Below, in pieces: positions 10,175 to 20,563 of a stretch of 64,000 bases of DNA. Under the pieces are notes generated by a model that was not told the origin of the DNA, did no database searches, and saw only the letters and a program-made list of their open reading frames with translations. The stretch's first letter is position 1. Every line of letters begins with the position of its first letter. Origin of the DNA: Prorocentrum cordatum (lineage: Eukaryota; Sar; Dinophyceae; Prorocentrales; Prorocentraceae); the NCBI GenBank assembly GCA_963575745.1, contig CAUYUJ010012558.1, positions 679,281 to 743,280 on the forward strand, read 5' to 3'. Position numbers and translations under genes: made by a program.

Positions 10175-10665
10175 GCCAGCAACATCCTCAGGTAGAGGCG
10201 GATGCGCAAGAAGAGCGCGACCAGCAGCGGCAAACCCCGCAGCAACACCACCACCACCATGAGGCAGAAACCCTGCAGGAGGCTAAAGAAGATCAAGTTC
10301 GCCAGCAGCATCGTCAGGTGGCGGAAGGAGTTCAGGGAGAGCATCAGCGGCGGGACCCTCAGCAGCACCATCGTCAGTAGAAGGGCCCAGAAAACCAGCA
10401 GGCTCCTCATCCCCATGCAGGCGAGACGGAGGACCAAGGAGTCCACCACCTTCATGAGATGGCCCCGACGTGTTAAGAAACAGGTCATACATCTCAGGAG
10501 CGCTGCGACCAACAACCCGCTCACGCCAAACCGCTGTCGCCAACGGCTGTGCAAAGACGGATTGTGGCAGCTGGGACAGGCGTCCGTGCTCAATGGCGAC
10601 AGCATCCTCGGAGATCTCGCTCTGGTGGGAATGTCTGCAAGCGGCGCCAGAGCGGCAAGCTGCAT
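9913..10665 (-). CDS. core membrane domain of the pseudogene (250 codons)
   Basis: The longest continuous piece of the membrane gene. From about residue 75 it is a near-unbroken series of Leu-rich helices (SLLVFWALLLTMVLL, FFSLLQGFCLMVVVVLL, LLVALFLRIRLYLRMLLACP, LLQFLPLLIPL) with Arg/Lys in short loops, so roughly six to seven spans. It ends near a Lys/Asn/Ser-rich linker where the frame shifts. There are no signature motifs of known channels or transporters. Confidence 0.4.
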   Translation of the reverse strand: MQLAALAPLADIPTRARSPRMLSPLSTDACPSCHNPSLHSRWRQRFGVSGLLVAALLRCMTCFLTRRGHLMKVVDSLVLRLACMGMRSLLVFWALLLTMVLLRVPPLMLSLNSFRHLTMLLANLIFFSLLQGFCLMVVVVLLRGLPLLVALFLRIRLYLRMLLACPLYFTPLRGSGLTSTVLLQFLPLLIPLGTHASLLWDIIIHLTALGGLPLKALRSYFLNKGYMTLTLMTKGVAASNKNSDGKPASS

Positions 10666-10800
10666 GGAGGTCTCGTTGCAATCCGCGGCCCGACCCCCAG
10701 GACCTTCAGCTAAAAGAAGTCGAGAGCATCAGACAGAATGCGAGTCGGCGCAGCGTCTCGGTGATGTTCGGGAGCAGCATGGTGACCCACTGTCTCTAGG

Positions 10801-11486
10801 CCAGGGGCGCCGTAAGACGTCGAAGTATCTGCAGAGCTGAACGCCGAAGAAGCCGCAGAACTCGAGGCTGCTGCAATAGATGCTAAATTCGCTGCCGAAC
10901 TCTGAGGCGCCGTGACAAACGATGCGGCCTTAGACGCCGGCGGCAGGCAATCCGAAGAGCGCTTGCCATCTGACTGGGGAGCATGGCCAGCTGGAGCAAC
11001 GCGGAGCACCCGTGCAGATGCCGAAGCCGTCGTCAAACTCGAAGGTGCCGAGAAAGACGAGGCAGCCGGCGAAAGCGTTGAATTTGCCGAAGGGCTCACA
11101 GCCGAATGAGCCTTAGACCCCAACGCAGCTGCCGAAGTCGCCGAAAAAACACGGAGGTGCATTGACAGACGAAGCCATCGAAATTGCCGAAGAGCTCAAA
11201 GCCGTGGGAGCCGCTGCACCCGAAGCAGCTGCCGAAGACGCCGATGCCCCCGTCAAACACGAAGGCGCCGTGACAGTCGAAGCCGCCGCCGAAGGCGACG
11301 AAGCAACTGCAGAGCCCAACGCCGAAAGAGCCGCAGAGCTCGACGCTGCTGCAGAAAAAACTGAAGTTGCCGCCGATTTCAGAGGCGCCGCGATACACGA
11401 AGCGGTCTGGGATGCAGGCGGCAGCCAATCAGAGGAGTGCCTGCCGTCTGAATGGGGAGCAGGGATAGCAGGAGCAGCGCGGAGTT
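10801..11486. repeat. direct duplication (offset 478 bp) with GCCGAAG low-complexity filling
   Basis: The segment at about 10801-11008 recurs at about 11279-11486 (GCAGAGC at 10831 and 11309; a shared block with GGCGGCAG, CAATC, GAGCGC/GAGTGC and TGGGGAGCA). Between them is Ala-codon-rich GCCGAAG repeat sequence. The duplication lies inside the membrane pseudogene and would interrupt its protein. Confidence 0.7.
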
Positions 11487-11732
11487 CCAGTTCCCGACCA
11501 GCCTCCACCACCCCTTGGACAGGAGCGGCCCGAGCACGATGCCGTTGCTCAGCGCCATCTTGATCGCCAACGTAATATTGGTCCACAACTGGGTCCCGTT
11601 GTCCAGCACCGTCCCGAACTCCAGGGCTGTCTCGATCCTCTGAGCGGTCCCGAAGATGATCCACGACAGGGCCAAAACCTCCCTCATCGCCAGCGCCCTG
11701 ACCCAAGACAGCAGCAGCGAGAGCGCCGCCAT
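11379..11732 (-). CDS. membrane segment of the pseudogene, 117 codons
   Basis: The minus frame starts within a hydrophobic run that extends upstream (LTLFAGFLILMAALSLLLSW). It carries an amphipathic stretch (MREVLALSWIIFGTAQRIET), an Asn/Thr-rich loop, then ITLAIKMALSNGIVLGPLL and a final Leu-rich helix. It ends where the 478-bp duplication begins, so the following coding sequence is displaced. Confidence 0.4.
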   Translation of the reverse strand: MAALSLLLSWVRALAMREVLALSWIIFGTAQRIETALEFGTVLDNGTQLWTNITLAIKMALSNGIVLGPLLSKGWWRLVGNWNSALLLLSLLPIQTAGTPLIGCRLHPRPLRVSRRL

Positions 11733-12332
11733 CAGTATCAGGAAGCCAGCAAACAGCGTTAACTAGATCAGCAGAAGCGTCATCCCGAGGGGCTCCCTCA
11801 GCGTTCACGATAACTGTACCGGCATCGGCCCGCGCCACGCAATCAGCGCCGTGAGGGGCGTTACCAGGAACCTGAAGACCGCCGAACGTTGCCAACGACC
11901 TCCGTAAGTCAATCTCGGGAACCCGGGTCTGATCGTCGATGTCGGGGCCCCGCCAGGAGGGGAAGACACTAGATGGCGAGGGCCACCACGAACCCTGCGA
12001 GGCCAGTGCTATGGTGCATTGGTCCAGGGCCGCACAGGTAGCCGAACGAGACAATAACATGTTGATGGTGTCCTCCATCTGGTGCAGGCGCGCGACGATG
12101 GTCTTGTACTTGCCGTCACGGCCACCACTGCAACTGGACACCTTGTCGTTCGTGTCGTCCTGCTTGTCGGACGGGTCGTCGTGCAGAATGGCGTTGTCGC
12201 CCATGGGAGTCGCAGGGGAAGCCCCCGCAGCATCCGCATCGGTAGCGTCCCAGCCACCAGTAGCCACAGCGAGATTCTCGACTCAGTCAGCCCGGCACAG
12301 ACTCGTCCGCCCCACGGGAATGAGCACCAGCC

Positions 12333-12842
12333 TCACGCCGAACAGGTAGAAGAGGATGCGATCGATGAGCCCGCTGAGCAGGGCCTACTGGGGCCTCCTG
12401 CTTGTGCAAGGCAGGCACTGTGAATATGCTTGGCGCGATCTGCCCGTTCCAAGGTCGAGCGCGCGAGCGCGTGGGAGCTCGGAGTGAGCTCGCAACGTCG
12501 CAAGGCACGATGAGCAGCCACCTTGCCAACGGCAGCTGGCGGGACGCCAGCAAGCAGGCCACCAACGTCCAATTGACGATGTAGCGCCTTGCCGCGAGCC
12601 ATCCGCTTGACATCGTTGTAGTCGACGGAATCGACCTCCACGGACGACTTGTTCGGTGCACTGCGAGAAAACGTGACGTAGAACAGGTCCCGCTTCCGTC
12701 GGCGGGCTTGAGATACCGAAAGAGGTCCACCTTCAGCGAGCGCAACCACCCAGGAGCGGCAGCGAGGCATCCCACCTGCGGCGAATCCCACTACAAGGTG
12801 TGGAAGACATAGTAGCAGAGCAGCGATGAACAGCATCGGCAC
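12333..12842 (-). CDS. signal-peptide-bearing N-terminus of the retroposed gene
   Basis: The chosen ATG at 12842 opens a strong signal peptide (MPMLFIAALLLCLPHLVVG), followed by a basic segment (ARRRKRDLFYVTFS) and an acidic one (SVEVDSVDYNDVKR). An upstream ATG in another frame gives only about 20 codons. The start lies 85 nt after the spliced-leader relic, a plausible 5' UTR. Downstream hydrophobic sequence moves into another frame (residues near VNWTLVACLLASRQLP), so the frame breaks after about residue 95. Confidence 0.45.
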   Translation of the reverse strand: MPMLFIAALLLCLPHLVVGFAAGGMPRCRSWVVALAEGGPLSVSQARRRKRDLFYVTFSRSAPNKSSVEVDSVDYNDVKRMARGKALHRQLDVGGLLAGVPPAAVGKVAAHRALRRCELTPSSHALARSTLERADRAKHIHSACLAQAGGPSRPCSAGSSIASSSTCSA

Positions 12843-12926
12843 GGCGACGCCATGGCTGACTTCCCGCTCAGCGGCGGGCGACCGAGCACATGAAGGGGCC
12901 TCCCCGCGCGGCGCGGCCCTGAAGCT

Positions 12927-12948
12927 CTCAAGCCAAAATGGCTACCGA
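12927..12948 (-). other. dinoflagellate spliced-leader relic
   Basis: Read on the minus strand, this 22-nt site matches the dinoflagellate leader (consensus starting CCGTAGCCATTTTGGC) at 19 of 22 positions, including 15 contiguous bases GTAGCCATTTTGGCT. Mismatches are C-to-G at position 3 and CA-to-TG near the 3' end. Such relics are known to mark genes re-inserted from trans-spliced mRNA. Confidence 0.85.
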
Positions 12949-13128
12949 GGAGAAGGAGGAGGAGGAGGAGAACGACACAAATCCTGCAGACTCAGTGCTT
13001 ACAGTCCGATCAACGTCAAAAGAGGGGGAAGGAAGGGGATGCTCCAGTCGCGACTTGCCAGTCTGCTGCATGCTTCACTGCAACGTCGGATCTCAGGGCG
13101 AGCCAAGCCCAAAGTGGGGGCCCACCGT

Positions 13129-13790
13129 CTCCTCCTCCTCCTCCTCCTCCTCCTCCTCCTCCTCCTCCTCCTCCTCCTCCTCCTCCTCCTCCTCCCCCTG
13201 GTCGACCGCACTGCCACCGCGGATCCTGAACCCCAGGCATCTGCGCAGAGGCACTCCGAAGCCACCCTGGTGCCTGCGCCCACCCGAGACCCGTGAGCAC
13301 CCCTCCTCTCCCGCTCCCTCCACCTCCCCGCGTCTCGCCGCCCCCCCTCCCCCCCTCCGCTTGCACCCCCCCCCGCACCTCCAGTGCCCTCCCCCCCCCG
13401 CCCCTCTCTGATCATTCCTCCTCACTCTTCATCCTCTCCCTCCACCTCCTCACTTGTCCGCCAGGCTCGTCCCGTCTCCCCCCCTTCTCCCCCGCAGTCT
13501 CCCCCTCTTCCTCCTCCTCCTCCTCCTCCTCCTCCTCCACCGCCTCATCCTCCGCATCCCTTCATGCCCTTCTCCTCCTGCTAATCCCTCGTCCCTCCTC
13601 GCCCTACTTACAGTTCCATCTTCCCTGCCCCCACCCATCTTCCCATCACCTCCTCCTCCTTCCTTCTCCTCCTTTGTCCTCCTCCTCCGTACTCCTTACT
13701 CGCGCCTGCCTCCTCGCTCATCACCCTCCCTCCTCACCCGACTCCCTCCTGCTCCTCTTCCTCGTCCTCCCCTCTCCGACCACCTCATGG
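13129..13790. repeat. TCC array and long polypyrimidine tract
   Basis: A near-pure TCC array at 13129-13193 is followed, after about 100 bp, by CT-rich sequence to about 13790, including a second TCC run near 13509-13540. Frames here give Ser, Pro or Leu homopolymers and are not considered genes. Confidence 0.9.
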
Positions 13791-13861
13791 TCTTCCCCGC
13801 CGCCGCCGTCGTCGTCGTCGTTGTCTCCGTCGTCGCTCCCAGACCCCCGATGTCGTCGGTT

Positions 13862-14012
13862 GTTTATGACGTTGACCCCCAAAGGTCTTGACCCATTCCC
13901 CAGGACCGGTATCTCAACCTGAGTTGTTGTTTGACGGTCCCGAGGCCCAGTGAGGGCCCCCAGAAGCCGAAAATAGCTAAAAACCTTGCGTCGCGATCGT
14001 TTCGTGACACGA
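13862..14012. repeat. dispersed repeat family B, copy 1
   Basis: Matches 33815-33975 in the same orientation. Shared strings include CTGACCCATTCCCC (CTTGACCCATTCCCC here), TTGACGGTCCCGAGGCCC and GACACGAGGGGG / GACGCGAGGGGG. It is not obviously coding. Confidence 0.7.
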
Positions 14013-14494
14013 GGGGGTCTGGGTTGTCGTCGTCATCGCCACCGAAGTCCGCCGCGGGCGGCGTCGGCGTCAGCACCCGCGGCGTGGCCGCCGCCGCAGC
14101 CTGCAGCGGCCGGCCCGACCCCCGCGCGCCGGGCCCGCGCGCGTGCACCAGGTGCTCCACCCGCAGCTGCACCTCGCGGAGCGGCGCCGCGGGTCCGTTC
14201 TGCAGCTGCAGAAAGCAGGGGTGCGCGGAGGTCCTGTCCTCCCTGGGCGCTGCCATCTGCATCACCTTCGCCACGTTCGTGAGCTGATGAGAGGTCCAGC
14301 GGGGTGCCCCCCTGCGCGGGTCCAGACTGGACCTCCCCTCCCTGTGCGCTGCCAACTGTGCCACTGTCGCCACGCTCCTGAGCTCTTGGGAGGTGCAGCG
14401 GGGTAGCGCCTTACCCAGATCCGAACGGCGCTCGGGAGGACGGTCCTCGGCGGGCCCTGTCGGACGGTCTCTCGGCCGCGTCCTCCGCCTCGTC

Positions 14495-14730
14495 CCACTC
14501 CTGCTCCTCCTCCTCCTCCTCCTCCTCCTCCTCCTCCTCCTCTCCTCCTCTCCTCCTCCTCCTCCTCCTCCTCCTCCTCCCCCTCCCTCCTCCCCTCCCC
14601 CTCCCCCTCTTCCTCCTCCTCCTCCTCCTCCTCCTCCTCCTCCTCCTCCTCCTCCTGCTCCTGGTCCTGGTCCTGGTCCTGCTCTTCCTCCCCCTCCTCC
14701 TCCTCCTCCTCCTCCTCGGCGTCCTCGTCG
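14495..14730. repeat. TCC trinucleotide array
   Basis: About 235 bp of TCC with occasional CTG or CCC variants and short interruptions. Proline, serine or leucine frames through it are spurious. Confidence 0.95.
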
Positions 14731-15064
14731 TCGGCTTCAGGGTCTGCGGCACCAGCGCAAGGCCTTCACAGCAACTCCTCGCCTGCGCGGAGCGGCGCTC
14801 GGGCGAGGGAGGCGGTCCTCGGCCGGCCCCGGGGGACGGTCCCTCGGCGGCAGGCGAGCCCTCGGTAGGCCCTCTCGAGCTCGAGCTGCATCGCGCAGGG
14901 CAGAACAAACCAACCTCAGAATGGGCCCCCCCACAAGCCAAGCCGTTCAGCGAACGCAGCCGGAGAAGGAATCGAACAGGGCAGGGTTGTGCAGTAAACG
15001 CCCAGGGCCGCTGAGTAGATCGGGGATCTTCTGACCCGGGTCAATCCAGACAAGGGTCAGTCAG

Positions 15065-15205
15065 GCCTTCCAAGCTCCTGCAAGATCCTGCAAGATCCTT
15101 CGCCCAAGCCCAGGTCAATGCGAAGAATCCTGCAAGATCCGGCAGGATCCTGCACCCAAAGCCGGGTTAATGCGACCCTGGCCCTGCAGGATCCTGTAAG
15201 ATCGG
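15065..15205. repeat. cluster of GATCCTGCA / CTGCAAGATC motifs
   Basis: Short repeats of CCTGCAAGATC and its reverse complement occur at least seven times and are partly palindromic. Confidence 0.6.
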
Positions 15206-15799
15206 GCGCTCTGGCTGACCCCTTTTTGCATTGACCCCCGTCTTATGGCTCCCGAGGAGACGCCAGACATGGGGGTCCGGATGCTTGTTCCTCCCTTGAC
15301 AGAGAGCTGAGGTGCGCGGAGGTGCGCGGAGGTGCGCGGAGCCTCGCGCGGGAGGCGGAGGCAAGAGGGACGAGGCGAGCGAAGGCCACGTGCCTCCCCT
15401 ACCGCGAGGACCAGGAGGAGGAGGAGGAGGAGGGAGGGAGGGGGAGAGATGAGGAGGACCAGTGTCAACCCAAGACCCATCAACGATATTGCAATACCCC
15501 CCCCTCCCTCCAAGCTCCATCTTCGTAGGTCCCATACAAAGACTCCTTTCCACTAAAGGACGCGCCCCGTTGGAAGGCAACCATTTCAAAATCCAATTTG
15601 TTCAAAACCCCGTTCCTGGGATTTCAACGCCGCGAATCACCATTACTGTTGCGTCTGGGTGATGATGAACTGCGTTAGAACGCCACTCCTGGGGCTTTTA
15701 ACCACGGAAATCAACGTGACTGTTTCGTCCACACATCCCGACATCGTGCCAAAACGCCATGTCTGGGACGTTCACCATGAGAAACCCTGACACGGCTGC

Positions 15800-16290
15800 A
15801 AACTCGTACCACGAATGTGCGCCGCGCTGTTGCGAGAACCACGTGTTGAAAAGGAGCCACCCTCCATCCGTATCCGTGAAGCTTCTGCAAACCTTTAAAA
15901 CGAATGTGCGCGGCTCCACGGCGAGACCTACATTTTGAAAGCGGGCCGCTCCTGTATTCTTTAGATCTGTGCTCGGAGCTAAAAGAGGAGCCACATGTTG
16001 AAAATAGGCCGCCCTCCATCCGTGAAGCTCTCGGGAGCTTTTGATACAAACGTGCGCGGCGCTAATGTGTGAAACTGCGGCGAGACCCACGTATTGAAAG
16101 CGGACCGCCCAACATCTGTTGGCTCATGCATTTTCAAAGGCGAGTGCGCGCGGCGCCAGGGCGTGAACCACATGTTGGAACCAAGCCGCGCTTCATGCCT
16201 GGAACTCTGGAGAACCTTCGGGGCACATGTGCGCGAGGCAAAAGCGAGGACCACGCGTTGAAAACAGACCGCCCTCCACCCGTGAAGGTC
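15800..16290. repeat. degenerate tandem repeat family C, copy 1 (about 85-bp period)
   Basis: Units share GAATGTGCGCGGC, a GCGAGACCCACGT block, TTGAAAGCGGACCGCC and CATCCGTGAAGC. GTGCGC falls at 15817, 15906, 16052, 16145 and 16229, with a weaker unit near 15970. The same unit occurs reverse-complemented at 29060-29460. Confidence 0.7.
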
Positions 16291-16754
16291 CTGCAGATTC
16301 GAAGCTTCAGGATCAAACATGACGAAAAACACCCAAGGCGAAACGCCGGGCCCGCCCTTTCGACCGGCCTCGGGGTGCGACAGGGGAGAACTGATAAGGA
16401 AGAAGGGTGAAGGAGGAGAAGGAGGAAGAAACGAGGAACCCCGCCCGGCCGAGATGGCGCGGGGGGGTGGCGCTGCTCTGGCGGCCGGGTGGGGGATCGG
16501 GGCGGCGCGGCACGCGGTCCCGTATCCCTTCTCCTTTTCCTCCTTCTCTCCCACTTCATGTTTCGGGGGCGCGCAAACATGGATTAGCGATCCATGGATT
16601 AGGCGCGCGGTCGCCAAATCCATGGATCGGGGGAGGTGCCCTCCCCCAAATGCGGTCGGTGCCGCCTCGCGCGGCGGCGGCAATCCGCGATTTCCCATGG
16701 AAACGGGACCCGTCGCTAATCCACGCCCCCTTGATCCATGTTTGCGATCGCGTG

Positions 16755-16975
16755 AATATTCCTGCTGCTGTTCCTCCTGTTCCTGCTCCTGCTCCTGCTC
16801 CTGATCTTCCTCTTCCTTCTCGTTTTCCTCCTCCTCCACTGCTCCTGCTCCTGCTCCTGCACCTGCTCCTAAACCATCCTCCTCCTCCTCCTCCTCCTCC
16901 TCCTCCTCCTCCTCCTCTCCCTTCTCCTCCCCCTCCTCCTCCCTCTCCTGCTCCAGATCCTTTTCCTTTCCATGG
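16755..16975. repeat. CTCCTG / TCC pyrimidine array
   Basis: CTGCTC and TCC repeats with short interruptions, just before a purine-rich array at 17095. Confidence 0.85.
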
Positions 16976-17094
16976 TGATCCGCGGTGACGCGCCGACGGC
17001 GCCCACTCGGTCGGGCGCGGCACTGCAGCAGCACGCTTTCATCCCTAAGGATAGGGGGTTCGAAATGGGCGACAGGTAGCCAGCAGGACACGGG

Positions 17095-17209
17095 GGAAGA
17101 GGATCAGGAGGAGCAAGAGGAGGAGGAGGAGGAGGAGGAGGAGGAGGAGGAGGAGGAGGAGGAGGAGGAGGAGCAGGAGGAGGAGGAGGAGGAGGAGGAG
17201 GACGAGGAG

Positions 17210-17244
<35 letters not shown>

Positions 17245-17270
17245 GGAGGAGGAGGAGGAAGAGGAGACAG
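17095..17270. repeat. GGA trinucleotide array
   Basis: About 175 bp of GGA/GAG with few variants. The poly-Glu (plus) and poly-Leu (minus) frames are shadows. Confidence 0.95.
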
Positions 17271-17334
17271 ACAGACATGGTCGTAGGATCCCTCGTCAGC
17301 TTGGAATCTAACTTGCCAGCTAATTCAGCAAAGC

Positions 17335-17826
17335 TCAAACCCTGAGGGGCGAAACCGTTTCGGGTGCCAACTTCGAGGGCGGGGAGCCGTGCGCGCGTCG
17401 CAGAAGCAGAACCTGAGTAGGAATCCACCCCTCCACCATGCCCCCCGCACGACGGAGCCCGAAGGCCAGAAACCGATTTACGAGCAGCCGAACGGAGGGG
17501 GAGCCCGCAGTCGTGGGCCGCCTCCTGACGCACCACTCCAGGAAGAGGCAGGTCCCTCCCTTCTGGCATTTGAACCTGATGGGGGGCTTCCGAAGGGGTT
17601 GGGGACTACCTCTCAAACCCCGGCCGCGCCTTCGTGGCGCCTGTCGGGGAAAAGCGATCGTCAACACCGCGATCAAATGACGGGACCCCGGCGGGAAGAA
17701 GCCAGCAGCCTGCAAAACCTTGAACCTCTCGCTCTGAGATCAATCGAAACTTGTCGGCCTAAGCAAAAAATGGTTACGGGCGTGGAGCCATCCTCAACCG
17801 AACTCCTCACTTTGAGCGTCGTCTGA
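17335..17826 (-). pseudogene. coding remnant downstream of the LINE, same strand
   Basis: The minus frame at 17335-17715 (126 codons), extended upstream, contains FKVLQAAGFFPPGSRHLIA, and a second frame at 17045-17569 overlaps. It could be the 3' part of the ORF1-like sequence at 17843-18932 or of another retroelement. Assignment rests only on strand and position. Confidence 0.2.
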
Positions 17827-17842
17827 CCAGGACCACAATAGC

Positions 17843-18932
17843 TCACATCTCGTTGATCATCTCCGAGAGCTGACGATGGAGCTCACTGCTTTCATGTCTT
17901 TCACCGCCTCGCCGAGGAGGGCCGCAAGCGTGGCCCCGTGCGCGCGGGAGCGCTCCGCTGCATGGATAATGAAGCCCTAGTCCATTCCCGTCTTCGTCTG
18001 CGGCCGCTGGTCGCCCTTGCCCTTGCCCTTGTCCTTGCCCTTGCCCTTGCCCATGCCCTTGCCCGACTTCCACTCGTGCGCCTTCCAACGGAAGTGCGGA
18101 GCGGGAGCTGATAGCTGCTGGGGGGAGTGGGTCATGATCGTCTCCTTCTACCTGCTCGCGAAGCCCTCCGTCAAGATCGCCAGATCGCCGCGCACGGGGG
18201 GCCTCTGCTTGCGAGATCCACCTGCTCGCCTGGCTGCACCTTTTCGCGCAGCACCGTTGATTGCGCGTCGTGCGCCCTGCCCGTTTTCTCCTCAGACGCT
18301 GAGGAGCCGCCCTTCCGGACCTCGTGCGTCCTGGACGCGACGGCGGCCGCGTCCTGGATCTCGCGGGAATTCGCCAACGCGAGGCGCCCCATCGTCTCCA
18401 CTGTCCCGCGAGGGCCCTTGTTGCTCCCGCCCCCCTCGCCCTCGGCCCGACCCTTCTTGCGGGGCGGCGGATCCACGTTCGTTGCCGAGTCCGCCGAGGT
18501 CGCCAACCCAGCGGGCCCTCCTCCAGGGCCGCATTGCCGCTGCCGTCGCCGCGCTGACTGAGGGAGGGGCCGCCGACGTAGCGCCGCTCGTGGTAGATCC
18601 TGAACCAGACGGCTACTGAGACGGTTCAAGTCAGCGCGCTCAACGCCGCGCAATCGACGCGCCAGGCTTTCAGGCGGCATTGCCCCATGAAGCTTCCGAG
18701 CCCCAACAGGAAGACCATGTCCCCGAAGCAGAGGGCGAGCGAGGTGGCGACGAGCAGCCGCCCGTGAGCTCAATGCCGCGCGACAAACCACGCGCTGGTT
18801 TCGGGGCGAAACCGCGCGACCAGCATTGCGGACATGATGTTTTGCTCGGAGATCGTTAAGAAGGTCACGTTTCACATGCGGAAGACGGCCACCCACCCCC
18901 CGCCATCCTCGGCCGCCCGCCCGCGCTTCCAT
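17843..18932 (-). pseudogene. ORF1-like retroelement sequence with Lys/Gly-rich tract
   Basis: A minus frame at 18171-18932 (253 codons) has an N-terminal basic region and then PPPRKKGRAEGEGGG, an Ala-rich helix (LALANSREIQDAAAVAS) and a polar tail. In the following sequence a frame change leads to WKAHEWKSGKGMGKGKGKD, encoded by a CCCTTG hexamer repeat at 18014-18060, and then a helix (LAALLGEAVKDMKAVS). Basic and helical ORF1-like starts with KG-rich tracts occur in dinoflagellate LINEs, so this may be the 5' part of a second element lying just downstream of the first. No catalytic domain is visible here. Confidence 0.35.
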
Positions 18933-18987
18933 TCCCGATGGGGCCTCAGGGGCAAGAGGTGCGGGAACTTCCCGTGGAGGCCGATGA

Positions 18988-20562
18988 CTAGGAGGGAGTA
19001 CTTGGACGCGAACCTGAGCCGATCAAACAACTGCGAAATCGCTTTTGGCGAAGTCGGGCGCCACCTCGGGGCGCGCGAACCCGCGAGGGTACTCCGAGAG
19101 CTTTCTCATGACAAGGTCCTCCGCCCCTAGGATATCCCAAGCCCCCTGGGGGGGGGAATCCCTGAATGCGACGGGCCCACGCGGGCGCATGCTCTGCCGG
19201 GCGACCCTGCAAATCAGGCCTGCATCTGTCCAGCTCCAGCGCTGGCAAACGGCCGAGCAGCGCGCGCAGGTGCCGTTGATGACTGCCAGAAAAACGCGCA
19301 ACCTGCCGGTGCCAGCTCGAGCGCCGCATGGGTAACACTTCGGCGGTCGGGGCCAGCTTCCAGCGCTGCGAGACTCGAGCGTTCGACCACGCAGTCTCGT
19401 GCTCACCCTCGCGCAGCGCGCCTCGGCATTGCAGCGGCATGCGGCGCGGGCGCGACAAGTGAGAGTCCGGATCCTCGCGCTGAGTAGAGCCCCGACGATG
19501 CAGCCTCCTCGCGGCGAGCAACTTCAAGACCTGTGATCGGAAAATAAGGAGTGAGTCCGAAGTGGAACCGAGACCCCCCCTACCGGGAGATCGACTTCGG
19601 TTTCGGGTTCGCGTCGCGGGCGCCGTTCGCGCGCGCGGGCGAAGCGAAGCTGCGTGGGCGCGCGAGTGGAAATCCCCCTGTGGCCGGGCCGCGGCCGGAC
19701 CAAATGTTTCTCCTGCCGCGGCCCGCTGCATCAGATTGTCAGCGCCAGAGCCGACATGAGCGCCCAAATAGAGGCCCTCGTCGGCGACCTTGATGGTGGC
19801 CCAGTCGGGCACAAGCTGCGTCAGGAGAACGTGGAGCTCCGCTTGGACCGAGTCGGGGAGCTCGGCCCAGTGCGGGACGATCACGCACTTCATCGCGTCG
19901 AAGTGCAAATTGCCGAATGCTGCAGCATGGCGGATGGCATCCGCCAGCGGCGTCAGCATTACGAGGCGAAGTAGACGCAGCCCAAGATCGTGAGCACATG
20001 CCGATGCAGTTCCCTCGCCTGGAGTGGGATGGGGAGCGCATATCGCGCGGGTAGCGATGCCCATCGCTGCGGCCCAAACCGCGCCCCATGTCGCGTGGGC
20101 GATGTGCCGCCGGTCGCGGGCGAGCTCGAAGATGCGAGCGTTGCCGGTCGCGGTCGCGCAGGGAAGTCCCGAGAGATACTCGAGCAGCTGGGCGCGTCCA
20201 GGTACCAGATGATGATGCACGACAAGCGCCCGATCGGCAGCGGCACGCAATTGCGAGGATATCGTCAGCCACCAAATCCCATCGTGCATCGGAGAGGTGA
20301 CGCATGGGATCCTCGCCCCTTCGCCATGGTCATCTTCCTGCCCAAACAACGCTGCGCCCTGCCCGTTCCCATCGGGATCACGACGACAGGGGGGGGGGCC
20401 AGGGCGGGGGGCCGCCTTCATGGGAGGAAGGAACCCGTTGTTCTTCGGCAGCAAGAAATAGCGCTTGGGCAGGCCAGGCCCCGAGAGCAGCATCGCGTAA
20501 GGCACTTGGATTGATCGTCTCGCGCATCTCCTGGACCCGCGACGCGTCGCCGCAGTCTCCAC
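18988..20562 (-). pseudogene. LINE reverse transcriptase fragment
   Basis: A 524-codon frame. Residues 186-200 (ASACAHDLGLRLLRL) fit the palm motif normally written ACADDIG, followed by the usual A-rich helix, KCVIVP at 225-230 and YLGAHVGSGA at 265-274. All are in the spacing expected of dinoflagellate LINE RTs. The second residue of the catalytic ADD is His (codon at 19992-19990), which should abolish polymerase activity. The fingers (before about residue 100) are only partly recognisable, and after about residue 290 the frame is shifted. Confidence 0.7.
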
Positions 20563-20563
20563 A

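Larger units (their letters stand above)
9253..12842 (-). pseudogene. frameshifted retroposed gene for a multi-pass membrane protein
   Basis: Starting 85 nt downstream of a spliced-leader relic, the minus strand encodes successive hydrophobic helices, but in changing frames. In order they are: a signal-peptide-like start (12842), LARWLLIVPCDVA (near 12540), LIDRILFYLFGVRLVLIPVG (near 12340), VFRFLVTPLTALIAW (near 11870), FAGFLILMAALSLLLSW (near 11720), further helices through 11500, a run of at least six helices at 10450-9920, more at 9900-9690, and VRLLCVFFFGGALLVV (near 9495). It ends with a Tyr/Asp-rich tail near 9380-9260. The frame changes and stops indicate a degenerate gene; introns could explain some breaks. 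The family is unknown; a transporter or channel is possible. Confidence 0.5.

Noticed and set aside
12001-12267. Long minus frame 11113-12267 as a single 384-codon protein
   Set aside because: Only short parts look coding (near KYKTIVARLHQMEDTINMLL); the rest is the Ala/Ser-rich reading of the GCCGAAG repeat, in a different phase from the membrane helices.
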